A DNA stretch of 64,000 nucleotides from an uncultured Prevotellaceae bacterium (GCA_902778255.1 CACYXD010000012.1:27700-91699); one strand, 5' to 3'. Shown: positions 28,154 to 37,759, counted from the stretch's first letter. The notes: generated by a model from the letters alone, not told the origin. Numbers and translations: made by a program.

Positions 28154-30184
28154 TTACTTTACCACCTTGCGCATCTTGCCGTTGGCCATGCGCTGGATGG
28201 TCAGCTTGGCATTCAGATTCTTACGTCCCATCAGGTCGTAGGCCTCGCCAACAGGTCTGCCGTCATTGCCAAACTGAGTGATGCCTGTAGTGCCGGCAGC
28301 CATGCTGAGGGCAACGGGAGCGGTCAGGGAACCTGCTGACTGTTGGAACTTCATGGTCTCATTGATGTCGAAAAACTCGTCGGTCAGTTCGTTGTGCAGA
28401 CGGAATGTCACCTGTTCGTTGCTGTTGCCATGAACAGTGATGAAGAGCTTACCGTCAACAACCGTTCCCTCACCGCGACATTCGTCACCGACGAAGGCTC
28501 CTACAGTGTAATGGTTGATGTTGTCTACGCCCTTCAACTCTGCTATCATTGACATGTTGTTGGCAAACTGAGCATGGTCATAACGCCATACACTCTCGTA
28601 GAAGCTACGTGCTCCGGCAGGAGTCTCATCACTTTGTGGCATACTGAACTCGGACTCGAAGCGCAGTTTCTTGTTTGTACCTGGGCTATAGACCATGTAG
28701 CCCTGACCTTTCTTGATGACGGTCAACGTACCAGTCCATTTGGAACCATCCCATTCTGCAAAACCGTCACTCTTGGATACGATGCGGGTACCACTATTGA
28801 TATTACTGCCATCGACGAGGGCATTTGACAACAGACGGTCGTAAAGGTATGGTGAACCAATCCATGTCCATCTATAATTCAGATTGATGTATTCGTTGTT
28901 TTCAATCAGATGGCCATAGGTCATGGTTGTGGCGGCAGCACTGCTCATGAGAATCTTGTAGCACTGGGCTGGCTCGAGGATGAAAGAGCCTGTAGCTGAG
29001 AAAAGTCCCCATGAAGGATCATTGATAAGCAGCTTGTTTTGTGCACGTGCCTCGGTGAAACTGTTTAGGAAAGAGGCATTGAAGAACTCATCGTAGCAAT
29101 TAGTCATGTTGCCGTAGTAGTTGCTGCGCCACTGCCAGCCGCTAGTAAAGCTATAGGTCATTGGCACCGTGAAGTCGCTGAACGCATCGGGGTTGTTGAC
29201 ATCCTGACTATTGCCGTCGTAGAGTGTATAGACTGTCTGACCAGAGTTCAGACTGACGAAATACTTGCCAGGCAACAGCGTGGAATAGATTACCTCGATG
29301 AAGTTGGTTCCATTGTTGCGGTTGCTGATAGTAACGTCCGTCCAGCCTGTAGGACAAGTCTCGTGTTCTATGCCGACATTTATGGCAGTAGCATTGAACG
29401 TTGCATTAGTAGGAATAGGTTCAAACCGCAGTGTGTCTTTACCATTAGTCCCAGGCGCATGGAAGACAGTGAAACCGCTCACCGCGGGATTAATATGTAC
29501 GGTGCCGTTGGCCCAGTAGGGAATAGTCATGGAGTACTCGACATCTTCTGTAGTGGTGGGCTGGAGCGCTGTTAGAATGTTGCCGTTGATCTCGGCATAA
29601 GTGCCAAAGTTTCCCAAATCCCATGAAAACTCAAAGTTGATGGGCATACTGCCGTTTGCTGGCACTTTGGTGATATAGTCGGTGAGGTCAACACTCTCGC
29701 CGACGTTCATTGTGATGGGTTGCAGCGTGACGCTGGTAACAGCTGTCAACGTAAATGCAGGACGGAAGGTGGGGGCCTCTGCTTGCCATGTGATGTCTAA
29801 AGAACTCGCAAGGTTATACACACAGCCGGTGTTTCCATTATAGACTAGGAAAGTGATGGGTTTGCCTTCATCGTCATCTCCGGGGTCAATGTTTCCCTTT
29901 ACTTGAAGTGTAACCTGATACACACCACTTTGTGGAGAAACGGTGACGAAGCCAGTAGCACGCGGATACTCCTCGTTGGCAACAAAGGCGGCTACCTCAT
30001 AATTGTTGAAATAATCGGGGAAATAGTCGGTCTCGTTACTCGTAAAAGTTCCTATAATCCAAGTGTCGTATCCCGAACCGGAAGAGTTCATGTACTTGCT
30101 CCCAATGGACCAATTGCTGAGCTGTTGTGCCATTGCTCCCATTGATATCATGGTGCACAAAAGGAATGCTAATACTTTTTTCAT
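28154..30184 (-). CDS. Secreted protein with T9SS-like tail, paralog of the next upstream gene
   Basis: 676 residues with signal peptide ending AMAQQ and a C-terminal tail AYDLMGRKNLNAKLTIQR...KMRKVVK. Aligned by eye, the stretch GWQWRSNYYGN...FTEARAQNKLLINDPSWGLF...QCYKILMS...YRWTWIGSPYLYDRLLSNAL matches the corresponding part of the 30217-31977 product, and both carry a VGAFVGDECRGEG module. The two genes are therefore tandem paralogs. Module repeats of the type AAFVANEE / VGAFVGDECRGEG suggest a ligand-binding beta domain repeated at both ends. The gap to the barrel gene is 18 bases. Ligand and role are unknown; the tail implies export to the cell surface. Confidence 0.75.
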   Translation of the reverse strand: MKKVLAFLLCTMISMGAMAQQLSNWSIGSKYMNSSGSGYDTWIIGTFTSNETDYFPDYFNNYEVAAFVANEEYPRATGFVTVSPQSGVYQVTLQVKGNIDPGDDDEGKPITFLVYNGNTGCVYNLASSLDITWQAEAPTFRPAFTLTAVTSVTLQPITMNVGESVDLTDYITKVPANGSMPINFEFSWDLGNFGTYAEINGNILTALQPTTTEDVEYSMTIPYWANGTVHINPAVSGFTVFHAPGTNGKDTLRFEPIPTNATFNATAINVGIEHETCPTGWTDVTISNRNNGTNFIEVIYSTLLPGKYFVSLNSGQTVYTLYDGNSQDVNNPDAFSDFTVPMTYSFTSGWQWRSNYYGNMTNCYDEFFNASFLNSFTEARAQNKLLINDPSWGLFSATGSFILEPAQCYKILMSSAAATTMTYGHLIENNEYINLNYRWTWIGSPYLYDRLLSNALVDGSNINSGTRIVSKSDGFAEWDGSKWTGTLTVIKKGQGYMVYSPGTNKKLRFESEFSMPQSDETPAGARSFYESVWRYDHAQFANNMSMIAELKGVDNINHYTVGAFVGDECRGEGTVVDGKLFITVHGNSNEQVTFRLHNELTDEFFDINETMKFQQSAGSLTAPVALSMAAGTTGITQFGNDGRPVGEAYDLMGRKNLNAKLTIQRMANGKMRKVVK

Positions 30185-30216
30185 AATCGGTATTTTTTAG
30201 TTGTTATTATCGATGT

Positions 30217-31977
30217 TTATCGAACGAGAATCTTACTTATCTTCCCGTTGGTCTGCCGCTGAAGTATGAGACCTTTATGAGTCCCTGTCTGCCGGCGGCC
30301 GGTCAGGTCGTAACAATCTGCTGTCACTTGTTCTGTCCTTGACTGATTGATACCCGACAGATATGCGTCAGTATGCAGCAATAATGGGGCTCTTAAGGAG
30401 CCTATATGCATCTGGCCTGTGGTCAGTTTCTCTTCCACATCAAAGGTCTGACCGGTAGGCTCATGACGCAGTTTTAGGGAAATCGTCTCGCCATGGTCAG
30501 CATGGATGGTGATAAAGAAATGTCCGTCAATGAAATGACCTTCACCGCGACACTCATTAGTTACAAACGCACCAATAGTCCATTCGGCTGAGAGATTAGC
30601 AACATCGGGAATGGCAGCAATGACGGTGGTGTTGTTCATGAAGCGGCTTGCATCGTAATGCCAGTTGGTGGATTCTCTGGATGCTTCGGGATAGATGTCC
30701 GCTTGTCTTGACGGTGCATTGTTTAGTTGCATTCCAGCCTCTGGCAAGAAGTTGAGGGTAAAAGGTTCGCTGAGTGGGCAATAGACCATGAGTCCCTGTC
30801 CTTTTCGCAAAATAGTCAGGTCGCCTTTCCATGCCGTTCCATCAAACTCAGCCTGTCCGTCTTCCTTGGAAACGATGGTCATACCTTCGGGAATGGTGAC
30901 CTTACTTGGGTCGAGTGCTTCAAAGATAGCGTGGTCGTAATAATAGGGTATGGCTACCCATGTCCACTCACCGTTGAGTAGTATCTGATATGCAGAATCA
31001 TAGTGACCGTTTAACAGAAAGGTGGGTGCGGGAGTGTCAGACATTTTAACTTTATAACATGTGTTCTGCGCAATGCCCGTCTCCATGATGGTACCGAAGT
31101 AACCCCATGTCGGGTCTTTATATAATAGGTCTTGTTGCGTGCGAGCCTCGATGAAAACATGACTATTGAAGATGTCGTAGATATTGTCTGCCGTAATATC
31201 ACCATAGGGATTACTGCACCACTGCCAGCCTTTCTGTAGGTCTAACTGATTACCTATCTTGATGGGGGACATAGAACCGCCAGTCATATCAAGTAAATCA
31301 ATTGGAGTGTCGCCAAGGGTAGCCTGCAATTGATAGGTTCCCGGATAATGAGGAGTGATTTCAAAAGAAAGCAAGTCGTCTTCCGCACGCTGCACGCCTG
31401 CTGCCGGCCAATCTTCCAAGGCTCCATTGAGAGATACCTGTATAGCATAGGCATCAAAACTTGCATTGTAAGGATTGGGTTCCAGTTTTATACGGGTGAT
31501 TTGGCCATATGCATGCCTGCTCACGGATACAAAGAGCGACTGCAAAGCAACTGTTTCTCCAATCTCGCGGTCAAAACTGAATATGATGGGATTGGAAGGT
31601 ATACCAAGACTTTCACCTGTATAGGTAATGACTGTTGGTGGGGTGATGGTGTAAGTATTCTGCATTGGTTTGTGATAAACCTTGAAACTGATGGTTTTTC
31701 CGAGGTCGGTAGTCTGGTCACCCATGACACGCAGCACAAAGAACTGGGAACTGTCGATGCCTACAACAGGTGCCTTGGCCTCTGCACGGCACTCGTCATC
31801 AATAAATGCCGCAACCACAAAATCAGTCATAGGGTCGGTAGGAACATTTGTCTTTAAGGCGACATAGACCACGGTCTCGTCGTTATAGGCATAAGGGTCC
31901 ACCGCAGACCAATTCTGGGCAAAGATGCTACGCGCTAAGCACAACAGAAATAGGATGAGTGCATGACGTATTCCCAT
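30217..31977 (-). CDS. Secreted protein with T9SS-like tail, first gene of the giant-protein operon
   Basis: 586 residues; the signal peptide ends SIFAQ. It has AAFIDDECRAEA near residue 60 and again GAFVTNECRGEGHFIDGHFFI near residue 465, flanking a central stretch GWQWCSNPYGDI...FIEARTQQDLLYKDPTWGYF...CYKVKMS...WTWVAIPYYYDHAIFEAL that is shared with its downstream paralog. The C-terminal tail is CYDLTGRRQTGTHKGLILQR...ISKILVR. A -7 box on the - strand at 32018-32025 lies about 40 bases upstream, making this the promoter-proximal gene of the seven-gene operon. Confidence 0.75.
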   Translation of the reverse strand: MGIRHALILFLLCLARSIFAQNWSAVDPYAYNDETVVYVALKTNVPTDPMTDFVVAAFIDDECRAEAKAPVVGIDSSQFFVLRVMGDQTTDLGKTISFKVYHKPMQNTYTITPPTVITYTGESLGIPSNPIIFSFDREIGETVALQSLFVSVSRHAYGQITRIKLEPNPYNASFDAYAIQVSLNGALEDWPAAGVQRAEDDLLSFEITPHYPGTYQLQATLGDTPIDLLDMTGGSMSPIKIGNQLDLQKGWQWCSNPYGDITADNIYDIFNSHVFIEARTQQDLLYKDPTWGYFGTIMETGIAQNTCYKVKMSDTPAPTFLLNGHYDSAYQILLNGEWTWVAIPYYYDHAIFEALDPSKVTIPEGMTIVSKEDGQAEFDGTAWKGDLTILRKGQGLMVYCPLSEPFTLNFLPEAGMQLNNAPSRQADIYPEASRESTNWHYDASRFMNNTTVIAAIPDVANLSAEWTIGAFVTNECRGEGHFIDGHFFITIHADHGETISLKLRHEPTGQTFDVEEKLTTGQMHIGSLRAPLLLHTDAYLSGINQSRTEQVTADCYDLTGRRQTGTHKGLILQRQTNGKISKILVR

Positions 31978-32017
31978 ATTAGCGTTCGCTTTAAATAGAC
32001 TTTTAGGTTTTATTTGG

Positions 32018-32025
32018 CAAATATA
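32018..32025 (-). promoter_or_regulatory. Promoter -7 box for the giant-protein operon
   Basis: On the - strand the sequence reads TATATTTG, fitting TAnnTTTG. At the -33 position only a weak TTTA-like match is seen. It would give a 5' leader of about 35 bases before the ATG at 31977. Confidence 0.6.
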
Positions 32026-32148
32026 GTAAATATTTTGTTTCTAAAGGCGGTTTTTGGATGATTTTATTCGACAAACGGTTTGTTTTTAACAATATTAACA
32101 AAAACTTCCTGCAATAACATGCAAAACGACATATTTCTTTTGATTTTA

Positions 32149-32180
32149 TTTGCACAGTTCGGGAAAAAGTCGTACCTTTG
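32149..32180 (+). promoter_or_regulatory. rimP: Promoter of the rimP-nusA-infB operon
   Basis: TTTG at 32149-32152 and TACCTTTG at 32173-32180, 20 bases apart, are an exact Bacteroidetes promoter. Transcription should start near 32187, just ahead of the leader hairpin. Confidence 0.85.
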
Positions 32181-32192
32181 CACTCGTTCAGT

Positions 32193-32224
32193 GGAATGAG
32201 AGACCCGCAAGGGCCTCTCATTCC
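32193..32224 (+). promoter_or_regulatory. Leader hairpin before rimP
   Basis: A perfect 10-bp stem (32193-32202 with 32215-32224) continues past an A-C mismatch into three G-C pairs closing a GCAA (GNRA) tetraloop at 32207-32210. TGTTTT follows. It lies at the very start of the predicted mRNA, 20 bases before the rimP ATG. It could be an attenuator, a stability element or a protein-binding leader; the distinction cannot be made from sequence. Confidence 0.75.
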
Positions 32225-32244
32225 TGTTTTAAATAACCGTTAGA

Positions 32245-32715
32245 ATGATAACGAAAGAGACATTAAAGACATTGACGGAAGAGTGGCTGCAGGGTCAGTC
32301 GGGCTACTTCCTGGTAGAAATTGAGATGTGTAGTGACGACCGTATTGTCATTGAGATTGACCATGCCGATGGGGTGTGGATTGAAGACTGCGCAGCGCTG
32401 AGCCGTTTCCTTCAGGAGAAGTTGGGCGACGAGTTGGGCGATTATGAATTGGAGGTGGGCAGTGCCGGACTGGGACAGCCCTTTAAGGTAGAACAGCAAT
32501 ATGTGAACCACATTGGCGACACTGTCGAGGTGCTCTGTGCTGACGGTAAGAAGCTGACAGGCATATTGAAGGCCGTTGATGGCCCCATGTTTACGCTGAC
32601 CACACAGGAGAAGCAGATTCCTGAGGGAAAGAAGCGCCCAGTAAAGGTGGATGTGGACAAAACATTCTCAATGGATGAGGTGAAATCTACGAAGTATGTG
32701 CTGAATTTTAAATAA
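32245..32715 (+). CDS. rimP: Ribosome maturation factor RimP
   Basis: 156 residues, the usual RimP length. RimP binds the 30S subunit and supports its late assembly. The N-terminal domain includes FLVEIEMCSDDRIVIEIDHADGVWIEDCAALSRFLQEKL; the family-typical YELEVGSAGLGQPF corresponds to the YxLEVSSPGLDRPL motif of other RimP proteins. An SH3-like C-terminal domain follows. Position immediately before nusA (12 bases) and infB is the widely conserved gene order and confirms the call. A promoter and leader hairpin lie upstream. Confidence 0.95.
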   Translation: MITKETLKTLTEEWLQGQSGYFLVEIEMCSDDRIVIEIDHADGVWIEDCAALSRFLQEKLGDELGDYELEVGSAGLGQPFKVEQQYVNHIGDTVEVLCADGKKLTGILKAVDGPMFTLTTQEKQIPEGKKRPVKVDVDKTFSMDEVKSTKYVLNFK

Positions 32716-32727
32716 AAACAAAGATAA

Positions 32728-33987
32728 ATGGCAACAAAGAAAGAATCGATGGGTCCCAGCATGTTTGAGACCTTTCAGGAGTTTAAAGAGACAAAGAACA
32801 TTGACCGTACTACATTGGTAAGTGTGCTCGAGGAGAGCTTCCGCAATGTGCTGGCAAAGATGTTTGGTTCAGACGAGAACTTCGACGTGATTGTGAACCC
32901 TGACAAGGGTGACTTTGAGATCCACCGCAACCGTGTGGTGGTGGAAGATGGCGAGGTGAAGGACGAGAACAAGGAAATCTCGCTTACCGATGCCCAGAAG
33001 ATTGAGCCCGACTATGAAGTAGGCGAGGAGGTTAGTGAGGCTGTGGACTTCACAAAGTTCGGCCGTCGCGCCATCCTAAACCTGCGTCAGACGCTGGCTT
33101 CAAAAATCCTGGAGCTTGACCACGATGCTCTCTATCAGAAGTACAAGGATAAGGTGGGCACTGTGATCAGTGGTGAGGTCTATCAGCTGTGGAAGCGCGA
33201 GGTGCTGCTCATGGACGATGAGGGCAACGAGCTTCACCTGCTGAAGGGTGATCAGATTCCTGCAGACAACTACCGCAAGGGCGAGACTGTGCGTGCCGTG
33301 GTGAAAGAGGTGCAGAACGAGAACAATAATCCCCGCATCCTGTTGAGCCGTACCAGTCCAGAGTTCTTGAAGCGCTTGCTTGAGGCCGAGGTTCCCGAGA
33401 TTGCTGACGGACTGATTGCTATCCGTAAGGTGGCTCGTATGCCGGGAGAGCGTGCTAAGATTGCCGTGGAGAGCTTCGATGACCGTATTGATCCCGTAGG
33501 CGCCTGCGTGGGTGTGAAGGGTAGCCGTGTACACGGTATCGTGCGCGAACTGTGTAACGAGAATATCGATGTGATCAACTACACCTCCAATACCCAATTG
33601 TTTATTCAGCGTGCACTGAGTCCTGCTAAGGTGACCAGCATCACAATCGATGAGGCTAACCACAAGGCCGAGGTCTATCTGCAACCCGAGGAGGTAAGTC
33701 TTGCTATCGGTAAGGGCGGTCTGAATATCAAACTGGCCTCTATGCTCACCGAATATACCATTGACGTGTTCCGTGTGGTTACCGAGGGTGAGAACGACGA
33801 AGATATCTACCTCGATGAGTTCAGCGACGAGATTGACCAGTGGGTTATCGATGCCATCAAGGCTTTGGGCTACGACACAGCTAAGGAGGTTCTCAATGCT
33901 CCCCGCGAACTGCTTATTGAGAAGGCAGACCTCGAGGAAGAGACTGTTGACCACCTGCTGGAGGTACTTCGTGCGGAGTTTGAATAA
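32728..33987 (+). CDS. nusA: Transcription termination/antitermination factor NusA
   Basis: 419 residues. The N-terminal RNA polymerase-binding domain covers about 1-140. An S1 domain follows from about 145 to 215 (GTVISGEVYQLWKREVLLM). KH1 includes RIDPVGACVGVKGSRVHGIVREL; KH2 includes SLAIGKGGLNIKLASMLTEY with the GKGG loop. The C-terminal end (VDHLLEVLRAEFE) corresponds to a short helical domain; the long acidic repeats of proteobacterial NusA are absent, as expected in Bacteroidetes. The gap to infB is 26 bases and is mostly a heptamer array. Confidence 0.97.
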   Translation: MATKKESMGPSMFETFQEFKETKNIDRTTLVSVLEESFRNVLAKMFGSDENFDVIVNPDKGDFEIHRNRVVVEDGEVKDENKEISLTDAQKIEPDYEVGEEVSEAVDFTKFGRRAILNLRQTLASKILELDHDALYQKYKDKVGTVISGEVYQLWKREVLLMDDEGNELHLLKGDQIPADNYRKGETVRAVVKEVQNENNNPRILLSRTSPEFLKRLLEAEVPEIADGLIAIRKVARMPGERAKIAVESFDDRIDPVGACVGVKGSRVHGIVRELCNENIDVINYTSNTQLFIQRALSPAKVTSITIDEANHKAEVYLQPEEVSLAIGKGGLNIKLASMLTEYTIDVFRVVTEGENDEDIYLDEFSDEIDQWVIDAIKALGYDTAKEVLNAPRELLIEKADLEEETVDHLLEVLRAEFE

Positions 33988-33988
33988 A

Positions 33989-34009
33989 ATTAAGAATTAA
34001 GCATTGAAA
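33989..34009 (+). repeat. Heptamer array, three units, between nusA and infB
   Basis: ATTAAGA, ATTAAGC and ATTGAAA run from just after the nusA stop to four bases before the infB ATG. This shows the repeat family is not confined to surface-protein genes. Confidence 0.7.
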
Positions 34010-34013
34010 AAGA

Positions 34014-36908
34014 ATGGGAGTAAGATTAAATAAAGTATTAACAGAACTGAACATAGGTCTTCAAACGGCAGTTGATTACCTAAAGAAAAAGAGCAGTCTG
34101 GGCGAGATTCGCGACGACGCTACGACCAATACCAAGATCTCGGACGAACAGTACGAGGCATTAGTACGTGAGTTCAGCAGCGATAAAGCCGTGAAGACTC
34201 AGGCCGAGAAACTCTTCACTAAGATAAAGGCGCAGAAAGACAAGAAACCGGCAGAGAAACCGGCTGCTCCTGCTGTGGAAGAGACGCCTGATGCACCTGC
34301 TCGCCAGCAGTTCAAGCCCCTGGGAAAGATAGACCTTGACAGTCTAAACAAGCCCAAGGCAAAACCGGCAGAACCGGTTGTAGAGACAAAACCCGAGCCA
34401 GAGGCACCTGCCGAGCCAGAGGCTCCCGTAGTGAAGGAGGAAGAAGAGGTCATCGAAGTGGCACAACCCGAGGTTTCTGAGGCGGAAGTGGTCGTTGACA
34501 ACGAGCCAGAGGAAGTCGAGACTGAGGAAGAATACACTGATGATGCTGATGACACTGAGGAATCAGAGGATTCAGAGGAATCGGACGAGACGGAGACAGA
34601 AGATTCCGACAATGCCGGACCAGAGATCTATACCCTGAAGAGTGAGGCCAAGCTGGCCCCGAAAGTGAATGTGCTGGGTAAGATAGACCTCTCTACCCTG
34701 AACCAGAGCACCCGTCCTAAGAAAAAGACAAAGGAGGAGAAACGCAAGCAGCGCGAGGAGAAGGCCGCTCAGATGCATGGTGGCGTCAACAACGCCCAGC
34801 CAGGCGAGAAGCGTAAGCGCGAGCGCATCCGTACGGGTAAGGTGGATATCGAGGAGGCTGCTAAGCAGCAACAACAGCAGGCTCAGAATCAGAAGAAGAA
34901 TAAGAACAAGGGAGGAAACCAGAACTTCCAAGACAGCAACCAGCAGGGCGGTAAGAATAACAAGAAGAATAAGAACCATCAGTCTATCCGTTCGCTGGAG
35001 GCTAATGAAGAGGATGTTGCACGTCAGGTAAAGGAAACACTGGCTCGTCTGACTTCGAAGACTGCTCAGAACAAGAAGGGCGCTAAGTACCGTAAGGAGA
35101 AGCGCGATGCTGTTCAGGAGCGTATGAGCGAGGAGATGGCAGCAGAGGCAGCACAGAGCAAGGTGCTGAAGCTTACCGAGTTCGTTACGGTGTCTGAGTT
35201 GGCCACCATGATGGATGTTCCTGTTGTGAAGGTCATCGGTACCTGTATGTCTGTAGGTATCATGGTGTCTATCAACCAGCGTCTGAATGCTGAAACCATC
35301 AACCTCGTGGCTGAGGAGTTTGGCTTTACTACTGAATACGTCTCTGCTGAGGTTCAGGAAGCTATCACCGAGGAGGCCGACGACGAGAATGATCTGATTT
35401 CTCGTGCACCTATCGTAACAGTGATGGGTCACGTTGACCACGGTAAGACCTCGCTCCTTGACCATATCCGCAACACCAATGTGATTGCTGGTGAGGCTGG
35501 CGGTATCACTCAGCACATCGGTGCTTACAACGTGAAACTGAAGGATGGCCATAGCATCACCTTCCTGGATACCCCTGGTCACGAGGCTTTCACGGCTATG
35601 CGTGCCCGTGGTGCTCAGGTAACCGATATCGCCATCATCATCGTGGCTGCTGATGACTCGGTGATGCCTACCACCAAGGAGGCCATCGCTCATGCTCAGG
35701 CTGCCAACGTACCAATGGTATTCGCCATCAACAAGATTGACAAGCCAGGTGCCAACCCCGATAAGATTCGTGAGGATCTGGCCAATATGAACCTGCTTGT
35801 AGAGGAGTGGGGCGGTAAGTACCAGTGTCAAGAAATCAGTGCAAAGAAAGGACAGGGCGTTTACGAACTGTTGGAGAAGGTGCTGCTCGAGGCTGAGATG
35901 CTCGACCTGAAGGCAAATCCTAATCGTAAGGCTACTGGTAGTATCATTGAGAGCTCACTCGACAAGGGTCGTGGCTATGTTTCTACGGTGCTCGTTTCAA
36001 ATGGTACACTGAAAGTGGGCGATGTAGTGATTGCAGGTACTGCCTGGGGTAAGGTCAAGGCGATGTTCAATGAGCGTAATCAGCGCATTGAGAAGGCTGG
36101 TCCTGCCGAGCCCGCTATCATCCTGGGTCTGAATGGTGCTCCAACTGCAGGTGACTCGTTCCACGTGATGGAAAGTGAGCAGGAGGCTCGTGAGATTGCC
36201 AACAAGCGTATCCAGTTGCAGCGTGAGCAGAGCTTGCGTACCACGACGAAGCTGGGTCTGGATGAACTCTCACACCGTATTGCTCTAGGTGAGTTCCATG
36301 AGCTTAACATTATCGTTAAGGGTGATACCGACGGTAGTATCGAGGCTCTCTCTGACTCGTTCATCAAGCTCTCTACCGAGAAGGTGCAGGTCAACGTTAT
36401 CTCGAAGGCTGTAGGCCAGATTTCAGAGAACGATGTGATGCTGGCTAGCGCTTCTCAGGCTATCATCGTGGGCTTCCAGGTGCGTCCTTCTGCCGATGCA
36501 CGTCGTTTGGCTGAGCGCGAGGGCGTGGAGATTAACACCTACAGCATCATCTACGATGCTATTGATGAGGTGAAGAGTACCATGCAGGGTATGCTCGACA
36601 AGGTGAAGAAGGAGATAGTCAGTGGTATGATAGAGGTGAAGCAGGTCTTCAAGATCTCTAAGGTGGGTACTGTTGCCGGTGGTCTGGTGACCGAGGGTAA
36701 GGTACACAACAAGGACAAGGCCCGCGTGATCCGCGATGGTATTGTGGTTCACACAGCTAATATCGATGCTCTGAAGCGTTATAAGGACGACGCCAAGGAG
36801 GTGGCAACCGGACTGGAGTGCGGTATATCTCTTGTCAACTTCAACGATATCCAGGTGGGCGATATGATTGAGACGTTCACTGAGATTGAGGTGGAGCAGA
36901 AGCTGTAG
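34014..36908 (+). CDS. infB: Translation initiation factor IF-2
   Basis: 964 residues. IF-2 is the GTPase that brings initiator tRNA to the 30S subunit. The first 25 residues or so form the conserved N-terminal helix ([24 protein letters not shown]), followed by a long low-complexity stretch, first Pro/Glu/Ala-rich and acidic, then Lys/Gln/Asn-rich, to about residue 350. The G domain starts near 470: G1 GHVDHGKTS at 472-480, then [20 protein letters not shown] and SAKKG. Domains II to IV complete the C-terminus ([18 protein letters not shown]). The length is normal for Bacteroidetes. A 419-residue open frame on the opposite strand is a codon-bias shadow. Confidence 0.98.
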   Translation: MGVRLNKVLTELNIGLQTAVDYLKKKSSLGEIRDDATTNTKISDEQYEALVREFSSDKAVKTQAEKLFTKIKAQKDKKPAEKPAAPAVEETPDAPARQQFKPLGKIDLDSLNKPKAKPAEPVVETKPEPEAPAEPEAPVVKEEEEVIEVAQPEVSEAEVVVDNEPEEVETEEEYTDDADDTEESEDSEESDETETEDSDNAGPEIYTLKSEAKLAPKVNVLGKIDLSTLNQSTRPKKKTKEEKRKQREEKAAQMHGGVNNAQPGEKRKRERIRTGKVDIEEAAKQQQQQAQNQKKNKNKGGNQNFQDSNQQGGKNNKKNKNHQSIRSLEANEEDVARQVKETLARLTSKTAQNKKGAKYRKEKRDAVQERMSEEMAAEAAQSKVLKLTEFVTVSELATMMDVPVVKVIGTCMSVGIMVSINQRLNAETINLVAEEFGFTTEYVSAEVQEAITEEADDENDLISRAPIVTVMGHVDHGKTSLLDHIRNTNVIAGEAGGITQHIGAYNVKLKDGHSITFLDTPGHEAFTAMRARGAQVTDIAIIIVAADDSVMPTTKEAIAHAQAANVPMVFAINKIDKPGANPDKIREDLANMNLLVEEWGGKYQCQEISAKKGQGVYELLEKVLLEAEMLDLKANPNRKATGSIIESSLDKGRGYVSTVLVSNGTLKVGDVVIAGTAWGKVKAMFNERNQRIEKAGPAEPAIILGLNGAPTAGDSFHVMESEQEAREIANKRIQLQREQSLRTTTKLGLDELSHRIALGEFHELNIIVKGDTDGSIEALSDSFIKLSTEKVQVNVISKAVGQISENDVMLASASQAIIVGFQVRPSADARRLAEREGVEINTYSIIYDAIDEVKSTMQGMLDKVKKEIVSGMIEVKQVFKISKVGTVAGGLVTEGKVHNKDKARVIRDGIVVHTANIDALKRYKDDAKEVATGLECGISLVNFNDIQVGDMIETFTEIEVEQKL

Positions 36909-36917
36909 CGCTTCGCT

Positions 36918-36952
36918 AGTGTATAGTGAAAAGTGAAGAATTTGCTACCGCT
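36918..36952 (+). repeat. Heptamer array between infB and the dipeptidase gene
   Basis: Three clear units (AGTGTAT, AGTGAAA, AGTGAAG) followed by two in-phase degenerate ones end exactly at the ATG at 36953. The repeat also creates a false GTG start at 36926 that would add nine residues ahead of the lipoprotein signal peptide. Confidence 0.8.
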
Positions 36953-37732
36953 ATGAAGAGGAAAGGATTTTTGGCCGCTCTCGTATTGGCCTGTGGCGTT
37001 GTGGTGCTGGGTGCTTGTCGCTCAAATATGGAGAAGAGCGCGGAGGTGAGTGCTACCGACGACTCAAGTGCGTTTGTTACGCTGATCGATGCTGTGCCCG
37101 ATGCCATCCTCGAGATACGTTATTACGGCACCTACAATTTCGTAGGTGCCCGTATTGACGGCTACTTGGAGCCTACGGCATTGCTTACGCGTGTGGCTGC
37201 CGACAGTCTGCGGGCTGTGAGTGATGACGTGGTCAGCCAGGGTTATCGCCTGAAGATCTATGACGCCTATCGTCCACAGATGGGTGTAGACAACTTCGTG
37301 CGATGGGCAGAGAATGTCTCTGACACGCTGATGAAGGCCTACTTCTATCCTGACCTCGACAAGAGCGTGCTCTTCGAACAGGAGTATATCTACGAGAAGA
37401 GTGGTCATACGCGTGGCTCTACCGTTGACCTGACGCTCTTTGATATGCAGACTGAAAAGGAGTTGGACATGGGTGGCACGTTTGACTGGTTTGGGCCGGA
37501 GAGTCATCCTGACTTCTGTGGCAATCCAGAGACGGCCGAATACACAGGAGATAATTCTAAATCGCCTGCAGGTCGTAGCATTACGCCTGAGCAGTTCGCC
37601 AATCGTATGATTCTGCGTGAGGCTATGCTTCGTCACGGTTTCAAGCCTATCGATAGCGAGTGGTGGCACTTCACACTCAAAGACGAGCCATTCCCCGATA
37701 CTTATTTCACCTTCCCTGTGAAGCAGTTATAG
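36953..37732 (+). CDS. D-alanyl-D-alanine dipeptidase family (M15D, VanX-like) lipoprotein
   Basis: 259 residues starting MKRKGFLAALVLACGVVVLGAC, with Cys22 in the lipobox. The metal site follows the VanX pattern: SxHxxGxxxD as SGHTRGSTVD with His152 and Asp159, and ExWH as EWWH with Glu236 and His239. An upstream GTG at 36926 is part of a heptamer repeat and is rejected as the start. The enzyme probably cleaves D-Ala-D-Ala or related dipeptides from cell-wall turnover outside the cytoplasm. Its location at the end of the rimP-nusA-infB transcript, without vanH, vanA or vanRS genes, argues against acquired vancomycin resistance. Confidence 0.9.
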   Translation: MKRKGFLAALVLACGVVVLGACRSNMEKSAEVSATDDSSAFVTLIDAVPDAILEIRYYGTYNFVGARIDGYLEPTALLTRVAADSLRAVSDDVVSQGYRLKIYDAYRPQMGVDNFVRWAENVSDTLMKAYFYPDLDKSVLFEQEYIYEKSGHTRGSTVDLTLFDMQTEKELDMGGTFDWFGPESHPDFCGNPETAEYTGDNSKSPAGRSITPEQFANRMILREAMLRHGFKPIDSEWWHFTLKDEPFPDTYFTFPVKQL

Positions 37733-37759
37733 GAACTATAGGCACTATAATAAAAAGAA

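Noticed and set aside
32071-32083. ACAAAC-G-GTTTGT palindrome as an operator for the divergent promoters
   Set aside because: Single short copy in AT-rich DNA, not positioned convincingly relative to either promoter.
33100-33954. A 284-residue open frame on the - strand across nusA
   Set aside because: Antisense shadow of nusA; no independent evidence.
34572-35831. A 419-residue open frame on the - strand across infB
   Set aside because: It is fully inside infB, hydrophobic/Leu-rich as expected for an antisense frame of a codon-biased gene, with no signal, promoter or family pattern.
36926-36952. GTG start for the VanX-like protein
   Set aside because: The GTG is part of a heptamer repeat and would place nine charged residues ahead of a clean lipoprotein signal peptide.
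36953-37732. Vancomycin-resistance determinant
   Set aside because: VanX-type residues are present but no vanH, vanA or vanRS genes are near, and the protein is a lipoprotein.
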